The position numbers and the translations under genes are program-made. A stretch of 64,000 nt of DNA from Diogma glabrata (taxonomy: Eukaryota > Arthropoda > Insecta > Diptera > Cylindrotomidae): contig OY856188.1 of assembly GCA_963693315.1 (NCBI GenBank), positions 189,245,604-189,309,603 of the forward strand, given 5' to 3'. Each line of letters starts with the position of its first letter. Position 1 is the first letter of the stretch. The notes under the pieces are model-generated. The model was not told where the DNA came from. It saw only the letters and a list, made by a program, of their open reading frames with translations, and ran no database searches. This document shows positions 22,781-35,881 of the stretch, piece by piece.

Positions 22781-23831
22781 AATACTCAGTATTTTTTTAT
22801 ATCTTATTATTTTATAAAATTTTTTAAAATTCTAAATGACTTTATCGCCTACCATAATAAAAATAATACCTAGCTGAAATCAATTATACCTTAGGAATTA
22901 ACTTCATCAGCATTTTAAAAAAAATATAACAAAAATCAAACACTAAAAACATTAAACATTTGATTAAATAAATTTCATTTTTTTTTGTTTTAGTATTTTT
23001 TTTTGTTTCATTTAACGAAAACAACAAAAAAATTATTAGTAAAATTTTAACGAAAACATAACTTTTCTTTGCTTATTCAATTTCATGTTTTTCTGTTTTT
23101 CTTTTTTTTCTTAAAAAAAAAATTGAAATGTCAGTAAATTATTTACTTAATCACTTATTATAATTCAATTAAAAAATAATTCTAATTCTATATTCATTTA
23201 TTAAATTTAATTTAAAATAATAACTTACAATCTTATTTAAGTGGTTCTGATCCATATTCCAAATATGTCATCCTTCGTGTAACTTTATCCCATATGTCCC
23301 ATTTCTTGATGATTTTTTGGATGAGATAATATTTCTTAATGATCTTGATGTGTTAATATTATTGCTTGATGATTTGTTTTTGAAAATAGTAAATTTGATG
23401 ACATCTTTTTAGAATTGAGATGAGATCTACGTGTTGAGTTACATTGTTTTTATACATGATCAAGATCAATGCGAGATCTTGCAATCTCCCTTATAATGCT
23501 TTTCTTGATTTATTGTTAGCGAGTTGTATGGCTTTACAACAGCTAAACACTATTATTGCGATTATTATTAAAATTAAAATAACAATCAATGGCCGTGACC
23601 CATTTCTCCGATGAAATTGAAATTGAAATTGAATCTGCAAATCGACTGGAATAGTTAATTTACTCTAGTATCCCACCAAAGTAAATTTTGACAACTGCCG
23701 CTGAAATCAAATATCAGTTATTTTGTTTTTTCAAATAAGTCGTTTCAATCAAAAAACATTTTTTTAAATAAATATTTGAAAAATTGAATAAATTTGTTTT
23801 GATTTAAATAAAAATATTTAAATATATTAAA
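22781..23831. other. About 1 kb without a recognised gene
   Basis: Very AT-rich sequence after the hAT element and before the Myb/SANT gene. On the minus strand near 23400-23690 a hydrophobic stretch followed by a charged tail is seen (VILILIIIAIIVFSCCK), but with stops nearby and no other support. The part adjacent to 23832 presumably holds the promoter of the Myb/SANT gene. No clear TATA box or initiator could be assigned. Confidence 0.5.
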
Positions 23832-24836
23832 ATGGACCAAAACAGATCTTACGCGGGGAGAAGTAAGTTTTTAATCCATACCAGTATTTTAAACAGATTA
23901 AAATGAATCAAAAAAATTTGAGTAGTTTCATTTATTATATCTTATTCAAAAAATGTTTTTAGTGACTGAGGAGCAAATATTTCGCTTGATCAGGGAAAGA
24001 AAGCGTTTGGCCCATTTATTTACTAATCCTCTTAATAAACGAGAGGCCTGGGAAACGGTTCAAACAGCGGCGGATCTGTGTGAATATTCGACAATTCAAT
24101 TAAAAAATAAGTTCCACTTATTAGTTAAATGTTACAAAGTTAAATGTTACAAAGTTACTTAGTTAAATGTTACAAAGTGAGTTGTAATGTTAAATATATT
24201 AATCAAAAATCTTAAAATGGGCATTGTATTATAATTCTCTTCTTTTTTTCAAAGGATTTAGTAAGAACTGCCACCACCATCAATGGAATTACGTGGCCGT
24301 TTTTCGAAGTTATGGATGAATGGGGTGAAACGCAAGAGACAATTTATCCACATCTCCTGGTTAGTAGTAGTGCTTCGGAGTCAACAAATTTACGTACTAC
24401 GATAAGTAAACGGAAAGCTCCGCAAGAGATAAATACAAATGGTCACTCGACCAACACATATGATGAGAGTCAGAGTGCAAGTGCCAATGTGCCAGGAAGG
24501 CAGCAAGGATCCCAAGCGGAGTTGCGTGATCATCAAAGCACAAGTACCAATGTGTCAGAAAGGCAGCAAGGATCGCAATCGGAGGTGCGGGATCACCAGA
24601 GCACAAGTTCTAATGGGCAATCCACGTCCAGGGGACCGCAAGGATCCCAAAACGAGACACCTACTGCGCCAAAAAAAAGAATTTTGAATGCTGAAATTTT
24701 CAATTTCTTAAAAAAAGACGCACGAAAGCAGCGCCATCAAACGGAAGAAATGTTAAATATTTTTAAAGCGTTTGCGCGTGCGGCTCACATAGAAATACCA
24801 CCGATGCAGGAATCTTCTTCAAGCGATTCTGAGTAA
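23832..24836 (+). CDS. Myb/SANT-like DNA-binding protein, three exons
   Basis: Exon 1 (23832-23862, MDQNRSYAGR) ends in A|GTAAGT. Exon 2 starts at 23963 after TTTTTAG and gives TEEQIFRLIRERKRLAHLF, EAWETVQTAADLC and TIQLKNKFHLLVKCYK, a trihelix/Myb-SANT DNA-binding domain. Exon 3 (24255-24836) starts after TTTCAAAG with DLVRTATTINGITWPFFEVM, then a low-complexity Ser/Gln/Gly tract with near-repeats (RQQGSQ-DHQSTSTN) and an acidic Ser-rich end. At the exon 2 donor a 15-bp unit is present three times (24123-24175), so only use of the last or first donor keeps a frame, and reading straight through gives a stop. It resembles Myb-like accessory proteins of PIF/Harbinger transposons or a host gene derived from one. 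No partner transposase is adjacent. Confidence 0.65.
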
Positions 24837-25011
24837 AGATGAAATAAATAAGTTATGTTTTTTTTTTTAAATAGTGTATTTCCATTTTGAAATTTCAATA
24901 TCTATATTATAATAAAATTTTTTTGAAAAACTAAACATAATTTATACATTTTTAAGATTCGGTTTTGTAATAAAATCTTATCACTATGGTATGTATATAT
25001 ATACCACCATA

Positions 25012-25242
<231 letters not shown>

Positions 25243-25540
25243 ATTCTTTGTTTTTTGTGAATCAGAAAGTTCTTTTTGATGATGTTTTTGGAACCGTCTT
25301 TTTTCACTCGGTCTTTGTTTTATATATGCTTTTTTTCTTGTATAGTCTTATTGGAAGTATCAGTTCCAATTAGATTTGTCGGATTCTAGACCGTTTTCTA
25401 AATTATTTGGTTTTATCATAAAACGACCACATCCAAAAATGTTAAAAAGAAAAAACACCAGTTTTCATTTTTTATCTTTTTCGAGCGTCGATTTTTTATT
25501 TCCAAAATAATTTATTTTTCAAAAATTTTTTGTTTTTGTT

Positions 25541-25583
25541 CGGATACGTTTCGAGACTTTTTTGGCCTCTTCTTCAAGTCCTT
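25541..25583 (-). other. Possible hammerhead-ribozyme-like motif in the Penelope pseudo-LTR
   Basis: On the minus strand GGACTTGAAGA is followed by a five-pair stem GAGGC/GTCTC with an A-rich loop, then GAAACGTATCC. This resembles the hammerhead core (CUGANGA, stem II, GAAA, cleavage triplet GUA) with one extra U and one extra A, and a short stem I GGA/UCC. The same motif with a one-base loop change lies at about 28976-29018 in copy B. Penelope-like elements are known to carry hammerheads in their pseudo-LTRs. Activity here is doubtful because the core is imperfect. Confidence 0.3.
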
Positions 25584-26212
25584 AAAAGATATTAACAAAG
25601 AAAAGTATTAAAAAATTGTTTTTCTTCTTTAAAAATGAAACAACAAATTATGATTAATCTAATTAAAAAAACACAAATATACAGCTTATCGGAAAAAATA
25701 ATTTAAAATGATTTAAAACTAAAAACGAAAAATTAATGTAAATGAACCCTAAAATTAAGATTCCGTTCAAAATGAATTTCAATTTTTTAATCTTTCTGTG
25801 TGTTAGATTGATTTTAGATTTTAGATTGATGTTTTTTGATATGTGTAATTGTATTTTGTTATTGGTAACACGGTAAACCAATTCTTTTTACACATATCTA
25901 TTATTAATTTTATGATCGTTTACCTTTGCTAGCTTAAAACTTTTTGTTTGTGCCGGAGATGGTTTATGGAAAATTTTTTTGTTCTTTGGAAATTAAAGTA
26001 AAAATGAGAGAAAAAATGAAAAATAAAAACAAAAAAGACGGCAAAAGAGATGAAAAAGAAAGCAGAAAGGGATAGTGGATTATCAATATTTTGATTTTGG
26101 TTCTTTCATTATTATTATTAGGGGAAAATTTTTTATGGTCTTAGTTATTTTTGGAGATTTAAATTTTGTTGTTATTTTGTTATTTTATGGTGGTTTGTTT
26201 CCTGGATATTTC

Positions 26213-28640
26213 CTAGTGTTGCAGTAATTGTGTGTAAGTTTGTTGTAAATTTTTTATGTCTGTTTTGAAATTTAGTGCGGTGTTTTTAAATTTATCTATG
26301 TATAATATTTCTTTTGTAGATCTTTTTTGGTAGTTATCCTCGATCTCCAGAACTCGAACACTGTCGAAATCGAATTTATGACCCGTGTTTATGGTGTGTT
26401 GGACTGCTGCTGTTCTGTCAGCTCTTTCTTCTTTGTGGTTATGATCCGATTTATGTAGGGCTATCCTGTTTTTTAGTTTTTGAGATGTCATGCCGATGTA
26501 CTCACCAGTGCATTGTTTGCATTTGAATTTGTATATTAGATTTGTCCTATCGTTTTTTTCCGTTTTGTCCTTCATTGTTGTATGTAGTGTTCTAACATTT
26601 TTTTTAGCTTTATAGCCAATTCGGAGTTCGGTGTTGTGTTTCGGAATAATCTGGTAAGATTCTCTGTTAAAGTGTGTACATATGTCATTCCCTTATATTT
26701 CACGTTTTTTTGGTTGACCTTCTTCAGTTTTTTTGTGTTTTGCTTTCCAGTTATATTCCTTTATCATCCTATTGATCATTGTCTTCGGGTAGTTGTTCTT
26801 AATTAAAATGTTATGGATTTTTTTTATGCTTTCTTGGTGGAATTCTCTTGAGCTTAAAGTAAAGATTCTAGATATGAGCCCGTATGCCATTCCAGTTCTT
26901 TGGGATATTGGATGTTTTGATTTGTAATTTAGTAGCCTGTTTGTATTGGTAGGTTTTTGGTAGTAGTTTGTTGATATCGTATAGTTATTATTTAGTATAA
27001 GTTTTATGTTTAAATATGGAAGCTCGTTGTTTTGTTGGTGCTCACAAGTGAATTTTACGTCTTTGCTTTTAGAGTTTAAAATATTGAACATGTTTTCTAT
27101 TTCATCTTTTTCCATTATCATCAGTATATCATCAACATATTTTGTGACTAGTGTTGGTGTTATTGCGGACTCTTCTATCGCTTCATCCAGGATATCTGTT
27201 ATAACAAAATCTGCGAAAATACCAGAGGCACAAACCACCTGTTGTTAGCCCTGTTATTTGTTTGTATGTTTTGTTGGCCCATTGGAAGTAATTTGTGTCC
27301 TCTAGGCAGAATTTTATCATTTTGAAAAATTCATTTATGGGAATCTTTGTTATGCATGATATTCTAGACCAGCGCTTTTGAATCGCTTTATAGACTAAGT
27401 GATTTGGAATGTTGTCAAACATTCCGACCACGTCAAATGATACTATGTTGTCGTCCGAGTTTACTTTTATGCTATTCAATCTTTCTTTTAACTCAAAAGA
27501 ATTCTTTATATTGTATTGGTTGTTAGGTATTGCTTCACTGCAGAGTTTGCTAATGTATTTGGCCATTTTGTAGGAAGGACTGTTTATGCCTGATACTATG
27601 ATTCGTAATGGTGTGCCAATTTTATGTATTTTGGGGGTTGGGTAGCATTTTGGTGTTTGTGATGTATAAGTTGTTAGTGATTTTCTTGTTTTGTTATCAA
27701 TATATTGGTTTTCATATAGTTTTTTGACAATGCTATTGTTTTTTATTTGTAATTTATCTGTTGGATTGCTGGTAAGTATTCTGTATTTTTTAGAATTCTG
27801 TAGAAGGTCATTCATTCTAGTTTCGACATCTTCGGTGTTCATTGCAATTGTGGTGTTTCCTTTATCTGCCGATAATATTCTGATGTTTTTGTTCTGGGTG
27901 AAAAATTCCTTCGTTTTTTTGTAATGTTTCTGAAAAATTGTGTCTTCGTGAGTTGTGAGAAAATCGATTTTGTGCATGTGGTTTGATATCATTGTTGATG
28001 CTTTTCCTCTGATGATGTTGTGGTCTTCCTCGCGCATTGTGGGAATTATGTTTTCAACATCTGCAATGATATCAAATAAGGGAAAGTCCTTTTTTGTGTG
28101 TGCTATTGCGAATTTTGGTCCTAGTGAAAGTATTAATGAAACCTCCTTCGGTATTATGATATCAGTTAAATTTTTAAACCATTCTTCTGTGTGTTTAAAG
28201 TCTACTTCATTTTCTTTTTCCATTCTTTTCAGTTTCGTCTCCGTTGTGCTATTAGTTCTTGATTTTCTACCTTCTCTTATAGTGTGGATAAAATTACTAA
28301 CTATATGTTGGGGCACCTTTTTGTACATTGTCTGGAGTAAAAATTGTAATTTATTTCTGTGATGCTGTAGCTTTATGCATTTCTGTGCTATTTCAAGATT
28401 GATTATTTTTTTTGTTGGTGATAATTTTGAAGTTGCGTGTTTTTTGAATTTGACTTTTGTATGTGTTCTTGATTAGGTTTTCTGTTTTGTTTTTTATGTG
28501 TTTTGGTACAAGTTTTGTTTTTCGGCACTGAACAAGGAAGTTTTTTGCTGCACGAGTCTTATCTATTATGTTTAGTTCATTGTTATATCTTTGAACAATC
28601 GCATAGCGTTTGTTCCATGGTGTTGTTCTAATGTTCTATA
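26213..28640 (-). pseudogene. Penelope-like RT with GIY-YIG endonuclease, copy A
   Basis: Penelope-like elements encode one protein with an RT related to telomerase and a C-terminal GIY-YIG nuclease. From the N-terminus: RAAKNFLVQCRKTKLVPKHI near 28520, a shift in an A8 run near 28400, then the long frame 28328-27183 with ILSADKGNTTIAMN, TPKIHKIGTPLRIIVSG and VSFDVVGMFDNIP (RT motifs 1-3). One extra base near 27235 shifts the frame into ASGIFADF and the catalytic KYVDDILMIM, followed by HPISQRTGMAYGLISR. The nuclease at 26213-26575 has CKQCTGEYIGMTSQKLKNRI (Y-x-G pair, Arg) and a downstream Glu/Asn region. Several frameshifts make it non-functional as read. Upstream of the first frame is the pseudo-LTR of copy B. 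Confidence 0.92.
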
Positions 28641-28672
28641 AAATGACATTCTTGCTTTATTTCCGTTGCTTT

Positions 28673-30691
28673 TTATAATTCTTTGTTTTTTGTGAATCAG
28701 AAAGTTCTTTTTGATGATGTTTTTGGAACCGTCTTTTTTCACTCGGTCTTTGTTTTATATATGCTTTTTTTCTTGTATAGTCTTATTGGAAGTATCAGTT
28801 CCAATTAGATTTGTCGGATTCTAGACCGTTTTCTAAATTATTTGGTTTTATCATAAAACGACCACATCCAAAAATGTTAAAAAGAAAAAACACCAGTTTT
28901 CATTTTTTATCTTTTTCGAGCGTCGATTTTTTATTTCCAAAATAATTTATTTTTCAAAAATTTTTTGTTTTTGTTCGGATACGTTTCGAGACTTTTTTAG
29001 CCTCTTCTTCAAGTCCTTAAAAGATATTAACAAAGAAAAGTATTAAAAAATGTTTTTCTTCTTTAAAAATGAAACAACAAATTATGATTAATCTAATTAA
29101 AAAACACAAATATACAGCTTATCGGAAAAAATAATTTAAAATGATTTAAAACTAAAAACGAAAAATTAATGTAAATGAAACCCTAAAATTAAGATTCCGT
29201 TCAAAATGAATTTCAATTTTTTAATCTTTCTGTGTGTTAGATTGATTTTAGATTTTAGATTGATGTTTTTTGATATGTGTAATTGTATTTTGTTATTGGT
29301 AACACGGTAAACCAATTCTTTTTACACATATCTATTATTAATTTTATGATCGTTTACCTTTGCTAGCTTAAAACTTTTTGTTTGTGCCGGAGATGGTTTA
29401 TGGAAAATTTTTTTGTTCTTTGGAAATTAAAGTAAAAATGAGAGAAAAAATGAAAATAAAAACAAAAAAGACGGCAAAAGAGATGAAAAGAAAGCAGAAA
29501 GGGATAGTGGATTATCAATATTTTGATTTTGGTTCTTTCAATATTATTATTAGGGAAAATTTTTATGGTCTTAGTTATTTTTGGAGATTTAAATTTTGTT
29601 GTTATTTTGTATTTTATGGTGGTTTGTTTCCTGGATATTTCCTAGTGTTGCAGTAATTGTGTGTAAGTTTGTTGTAAATTTTTTATGTCTGTTTTGAAAT
29701 TTAGTGCGGTGTTTTAAATTTATCTATGTATAATATTTCTTTTGTAGATCTTTTTGGTAGTTATCCTCGATCTCCAGAACTCGAACACTGTCGAAATCGA
29801 ATTTATGACCGTGTTTATGGTGTGTTGGACTGCTGCTGTTCTGTCAGCTCTTTCTTCTTTGTGGTTATGATCCGATTTATGTAGGGCTATCCTGTTTTTT
29901 AGTTTTTGAGATGTCATGCCGATGTACTCACCAGTGCATTGTTTGCATTTGAATTTGTATATTAGATTTGTCCTATCGTTTTTTTCCGTTTTGTCCTTCA
30001 TTGTTGTATGTAGTGTTCTAACATTTTTTTTAGCTTTATAGCCAATTCGGAGTTCGGTGTTGTGTTCGGAATAATCTGGTAAGATTCTCTGTTAAAGTGT
30101 GTACATATGTCATTCCCTTATATTTCACGTTTTTTGGTTGACCTTCAGTTTTTTTGTGTTTTGCTTTCCAGTTTTATTCCTTTATCATCCTATTGATCAT
30201 TGTCTTCGGGTAGTTGTTCTTAATTAAAATGTTATGGATTTTTTTTATGCTTTCTTGGTGGAATTCTCTTGAGCTTAAAGTAAAGATTCTAGATATGAGC
30301 CCGTATGCCATTCCAGTTCTTTGGGATATTGGATGTTTTGATTTGTAATTTAGTAGCCTGTTTGTATTGGTAGGTTTTTGGTAGTAGTTCGTTGATATCG
30401 TATAGTTATTATTTAGTATAAGTTTTATGTCTAAATATGGAAGCTCGTTGTTTTGTTGGTGCTCACAAGTGAATTTTACGTCTTTGCTTTTAGAGTTTAA
30501 AATATTGAACATGTTTTCTATTTCATCTTTTTCCATTATCATCAGTATATCATCAACATATTTTGTGACTAGTGTTGGTGTTATTGCGGACTCTTCTATC
30601 GCTTCATCCAGGATATCTGTTATAACAAAATCTGCGAAAATACCAGAGGCACAACCACCTGTTGTTAGCCCTGTTATTTGTTTGTATGTTA
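28673..30691 (-). pseudogene. Penelope-like element copy B, 5'-truncated
   Basis: This copy is nearly identical to 25243-27245 and contains the RT C-terminal half (KYVDDILMIM at about 30540, HPISQRTGMAYG) and the GIY-YIG nuclease (29720-30001, same CTGEYIGMTSQ motif), then the pseudo-LTR. It starts abruptly at 30691 inside the RT, beside a short ATT repeat. Relative to copy A it lacks a base in the nuclease after QHTINT and elsewhere, and it restores the frame at GGCASGIFADF where copy A has an extra A. Confidence 0.9.
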
Positions 30692-30704
30692 TTATTATTA
30701 TTAT

Positions 30705-31262
<558 letters not shown>

Positions 31263-31462
31263 NNNNNNNNNNNNNNNNNNNNNNNNNNNNNNNNNNNNNN
31301 NNNNNNNNNNNNNNNNNNNNNNNNNNNNNNNNNNNNNNNNNNNNNNNNNNNNNNNNNNNNNNNNNNNNNNNNNNNNNNNNNNNNNNNNNNNNNNNNNNNN
31401 NNNNNNNNNNNNNNNNNNNNNNNNNNNNNNNNNNNNNNNNNNNNNNNNNNNNNNNNNNNNNN
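31263..31462. other. Assembly gap (200 N)
   Basis: Exactly 200 unknown bases, probably a placeholder for an unresolved TA tract. The join between (TA)n and the LINE on the right is therefore not proven. Confidence 1.
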
Positions 31463-32880
31463 TGATAAAAAGTTTTCTAACGGACAGAAAGTTGTTTGTC
31501 AATATAGGACAATCTAGTTCAAACTTAATTGATGTAAACTCAGGGATACCTCAGGGTTCGATTTTAGGTCCCTTCAGGTCCCTTTAGGTTCAACTTTTCT
31601 ATACATGATATTGCGACTATAACTCCACAAGGCTCTAAAGCTTTACTCTATGTTGACGATACGTTAATTTTCGCTCAAGATGAACGCCCACATATTGCAC
31701 TTGACAAACTAAAAGAACACCTTAACATAATAGATAACTTCTATAAAACATGGGGAATAAAAATTAATGATACAAAATGTAAACTTATATGTTTTAGGAA
31801 TGCAAGTGGCAAAGGCCATCACTTGGCGGTCCGTGAAAGCAAACAATTATCGATTACCATTGGAAATAGCAATATAAAAGCAACCAATTCCATAAAACAC
31901 CTGGGTGTAGCTCTTCAAAACAAAAACTGCTTCAACCAACATGTAAGGACGAGTCTTAATAAAGCCAAAGGTGTAGTGGCGATACTAAGACCTCTACTCT
32001 CCTCAAGATCGGTAGAATATAGGACAAAATTACTAATTTATAATGCTCTAGTTAAACCAATTTTAACATCCGCCTTCCCAGTATGGTTCACAATCAGTCC
32101 AACGGTGGCAGAGGAGCTTAACATCTTTGAAAGAAAAATACTTAGACAATGCTTATCAAAGTATAGAAGAGCTAACAACAAGTACATACACAACAAAATA
32201 CTGTGTAAGGAATCAGGGATTATTCCTTTAACTCAATATTCGATTACTATGGCAAGTCAAAGACTGAAAAAACTCCAGTTCCATCCTAACTCTTTGATGA
32301 AACAAATCTACAATGATAATGCTTTAACACCCCTTGAAAGTAATCTGTATTACCTGCCTCCTGTCTGCGTAACCAACCAGCAATGATTCGACTAAGTTAC
32401 TTCAACCTGCAAATAATTCTAACCAAATTAAATTCTGTTCAACTAAAAGTTTTAATAATCATAGAGGTAAATCTCTTTGAATTGAGAGGCACCAGCTTGT
32501 TTTCGTTTTATTCTTGAATTAAACATAGTTTCGATTTTTTTGCTTTAAACAAAACTTTTGTTTTTCTCTTGTAAATATGTATTATATTAGTTTTTAAGTT
32601 CAGCATTTAAATGCTTTGTGATGTATAAAAGGTCTTGAGCAAGCTCTTAACTAATTTCTTATCTTTAGTTTCTGAAAAATAATTATTATTAGAAAATTGA
32701 ATTACACAATTTAGTCATAACCTCAAAAATGTAAACACCTGACAGCCTGTTGTCGGTGTAAATTTTATTATTTTGCTTCACAAAAAAAATTAAATAAATA
32801 TATTCTAAAAATAACAACTCTGTAAATAATCCTTGATGTACCTTAAAGACTCAATAAACAATAATTGAATTGAATTGATA
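31463..32880 (+). pseudogene. LINE: RT C-terminal part and 3' end
   Basis: The sequence emerges from the gap with LTDRKLFVNIGQSSS and GIPQGSILGP (RT motif 4), then, after an indel and a duplicated CCCTT-AGGT segment near 31570-31590, ALLYVDDTLIFAQDE (catalytic VDD) and KINDTKCKLICF. A 187-residue frame (31823-32386) carries SIKHLGVALQNKNCFNQHV, LLIYNALVKPILTSAFPVW and FERKILRQCL, the usual post-RT region. The 3' UTR runs to TTGAATTGAATTGATAGAT at about 32865-32885, an iterated tail like those of I/Jockey-group elements. The 5' part is lost in the gap. Confidence 0.85.
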
Positions 32881-33290
32881 GATAGATTGTACATTCAGCA
32901 CACTAGACTAGGCGTTATCATTAATATCTCAAAAATTTACTAAACCTATGTTCGCCACAAAAGTACTATTTTCTTGTTGTTAAATTACCAAAGATATACT
33001 AAAACAAACCCGAGAAACATCGATAATTTTTGCAAAAAAACTTCCTTGTTCTATCTTATCGATATTTTGTATACAAACAACGAATCACATACATTTGATA
33101 GTACAAAATACCCGACAAACAATTTCATAATTTGGTATCGAAAAATTACCAATGTGGGGGTGTGGGACCGTACGTTTTTTTGGCAGACTTTATTTTTCTT
33201 AAGTACTGCCAATAAACCGACTTTTGGAACACGTTAGGCGGTCCTTATTTTTGGTGTACGAACTATAGATGGTTATTATACAGTCCATTT

Positions 33291-33460
33291 GTCCGTAATA
33301 TACCAGTTAATAATTCTGACTAGTAACCGTTCAAGTGAGTAATTTTGGTGTTGGCAAATAACCGTCCAACTTCATAATTAAGGTGTTGACAAATAACCGT
33401 CCATTTGTATAGTTTTGGTATTAACAAATAACCGTCCAACTACATATTTAGACCGGGACT
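33291..33460. repeat. 35-bp minisatellite
   Basis: AACCGTCCA-type units occur with ACCGT at about 33326, 33361, 33396 and 33431, an exact 35-bp period. A degenerate unit lies near 33291. The consensus core is ACAAATAACCGTCCAAC. Confidence 0.85.
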
Positions 33461-33464
33461 GTAT

Positions 33465-34040
33465 TGATACAGGATTGGATGTTTAAATATTTAAAATATT
33501 GGCGTCACAAATTTTTGGAATATAAGATCATCCGAAAATAGAAGGACTTTTTCGAATACATAATTTATAGCTTCCGCAATTCGGTCGTCAGCTTCGGCAC
33601 CTTGGCTTACTTCTTCCTATAATTTAACAAAAAAAAAAATTTTCAGTTACAAACATTTATCAAACTTTCGAAACAATGTTCTATACCTAATTCGCTTCTT
33701 TCCTATGATTCGATAATCGTTTCAATGCGTTACTCGCCGATGCGTTCTTTGTCTTGATACAGGACTGGATATTTAAATAGTTCAGATATTGGCGTCACAA
33801 ATTTTTGGAATATAAGATCATCCGCAAATAGAAGGACTTTTTCGAATACATAATATATAGCTTCTGCAATTCGGTCGTCACCTTCGGCACCTTGGCTTAC
33901 TTCTTTCTATAATTTAACCAAAAAAAAAATATTTTCATTTACAAACATTTATCAAGTTTTCAAAAAAATGTTCTATACCTCTTCTTTCCCATGATTCGAT
34001 AATCGTTTCAATTCGTTACTCGTCGATGCGTTCATTACCT
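33465..34040 (-). repeat. 290-bp tandem duplication with exon-like coding content
   Basis: Two tandem units start at 33465 and 33755, both with TGATACAGGA, with about 90% identity by eye. On the minus strand each has an open segment (VSQGAE-DDRIAEAI, YVFEKVLLF, DDLIFQKFVTPI) preceded by a pyrimidine tract and TTATAG acceptor. About 110 bp upstream a second open segment (NAS-SN-LKRLSNH-KE) ends in a GTATAG donor. This looks like a duplicated pair of exons of an unrecognised gene or element. Copy 1 has a stop soon after TPIF, so it is probably dead. No start or terminal exon was found. Confidence 0.6.
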
Positions 34041-34427
34041 TTCGATGACGGTCTGTTTTTTCTCAACCCCTATGTAATTCATGTCTATCTATTACTATCA
34101 TGTCTAGCTATGGATATTAATTCATGTCTGTCTATTAGCTAATTCGAATCGCTTAAATTCACAATTTTATTATTTTATTTATTATATTAAATTTATTTTA
34201 ATTCATTGAAAGTTAAAAAAAATAATCCATACATATTACATATATTTTAAATTCCGAAATTACGTTATTTTGGTTTTTTGATTAAAACGAAAGTTGTGTC
34301 GTTTAAGGAATTCCTTTACACTTGTTTTTATGGTTTGTGTTGTCACTGTGTTACAAGTTCGTAAATGGTTGTGTACATTCCGAAGAAGCTCCAAAATGTT
34401 TTTGTTTTCTGCGAAAACTTGTTTTTT

Positions 34428-35881
34428 AGGTAGATTTCATATAAAAATCAACCTATTGTAATGTGCCTCATCTCGGAATTTCGGAAAATATTTTGTGCCA
34501 AACGACTGTATATGATAAGCGGAGACGAAAAACCAAAACAAAAAAAAATTATTTATATATATGTATATATAAACGATATGAGATATAACGAAAACGACAG
34601 GCACTCTCACGGTCGTATTTGTTGAGGAAGATCAAAAAAAATTTCTGTACATGTGTGTTCTATTAATATCTTGGACAAGTTAAGGAACTAGAGGCTTTTT
34701 TCTAAAAAAAAATGATTTTTTAAAACCGTTATAACGGCCGTTTGGATACTAATATTTTAAAAAAATCAACAAATTTAGAATTTTTGGAATCTTTTTTATC
34801 AATTTGTTTTAAAAATAGATCCCTGCAGTGAGAGGTTCCTGAGTGAGCCCCAACAAAGAACTTTGCAAAAAAAATTATTTTTTGAAACAACCGGCACTCT
34901 CACGGTCGCATTTGTAAAGCCAGATCACAAAATCTTTACTAAAAATTTGTTTTTTATTAATATCTTAAAGTAGTTCGTAAATCAGCTAAATCCGACACAC
35001 GGTTAAGAAACTAGAGGCTTTATACTAGACAAAAAGTCTGTTTTTTAGATCCGTTCTAACGGCCGTTTGGATATTAATATTTTTAAAAACTTCATAAATT
35101 TAGAATTTTTGAAGCATTTTTAATCAATTTCTTTCAAAAAATGGACCTCTGCAGTTGGAGGATTCTGAGTGAGCGGCTCCAACAAAAAAGCTTGTAAAAC
35201 CAAAATGAGTTTAAATCAACCGGCATTCTCACGGTCGCATTTGTGGAGCGAGATCAAAAAACGTTTCCTAAAAATGTGTGTTTTATTAATATCTTGGACA
35301 AGTTCGTAAATCAGAAAAATCTGACACATGGTTAAGGAACTAGAGGCTTTATACTAGAAAAAAAATTAGTTTCTTAAATCCGGTATAACGGCCGTTTGGA
35401 TACTAATATTTTTAAAAACTTCATAAATTTAGAATCTGTGGTAACATTTTAATCCGTTTCTTATAAATATAAACCTCTGCAGTTAGAGATTTTTGACTTG
35501 TTGGCTTCAACAAAAAAGTTTGCAACAATCCATAACTACAATTTCCAAAAACCTTATAACAGTCAATGAAAAAAAAAAATAAAAAGGTTTGAATAGAAGA
35601 AATTAATTTTTTTTCTTAGAAATAAACTATTTTGATATTTTGCAGTAATTGCACGACATATGATATAGCGTAGGTTTGTGTCATAAATTGTCACACACAT
35701 GTTCTGTGGTAGATTTGATATTTGTTTGTTGCAAAATTGGATAGATATAGTTATGCTTATATGTAGCTAATTTGTTTTAAATTTGTTCGATATCTGTTTG
35801 TAATTAGTTTGTTTTGTTTAAACTAATCTGATACACCAGATTCTACTAGCACACAAAATTGTCTGATCTCGAAATCTACCT
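34428..35881. repeat. 1.45-kb repeat element with three diverged ~300-bp internal units
   Basis: Internal units begin with GCACTCTCACGGTCG at 34601, 34894 and (GCATTCTC) 35223, each followed by a shared TATTAATATCTTGGACAAG block, ACTAGAGGCTTT, TAACGGCCGTTTGGATACT and CTCTGCAGT. The outer edges carry the 11-bp inverted match AGGTAGATTTC (34428) and GAAATCTACCT (35871). The same motif occurs as a hairpin inside the hAT MITE at 16408. No coding capacity is seen. It may be a non-autonomous element with internal satellite expansion. Confidence 0.6.

Noticed and set aside
23400..23690. Hydrophobic segment with charged tail resembling the end of a retroviral envelope protein
   Set aside because: Only a membrane-like stretch is visible, no other envelope feature, stops nearby, and the position does not fit the neighbouring Gypsy element.
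24397..24687. Overlapping ORFs on both strands across the Myb/SANT exon 3
   Set aside because: They are shadows of the low-complexity Ser/Gln tract; splice sites support the 24255-24836 frame.
33291..33460. Regular 35-bp repeats as a CRISPR array
   Set aside because: The whole 35-bp unit is repeated without unique spacers, and the genome is eukaryotic.
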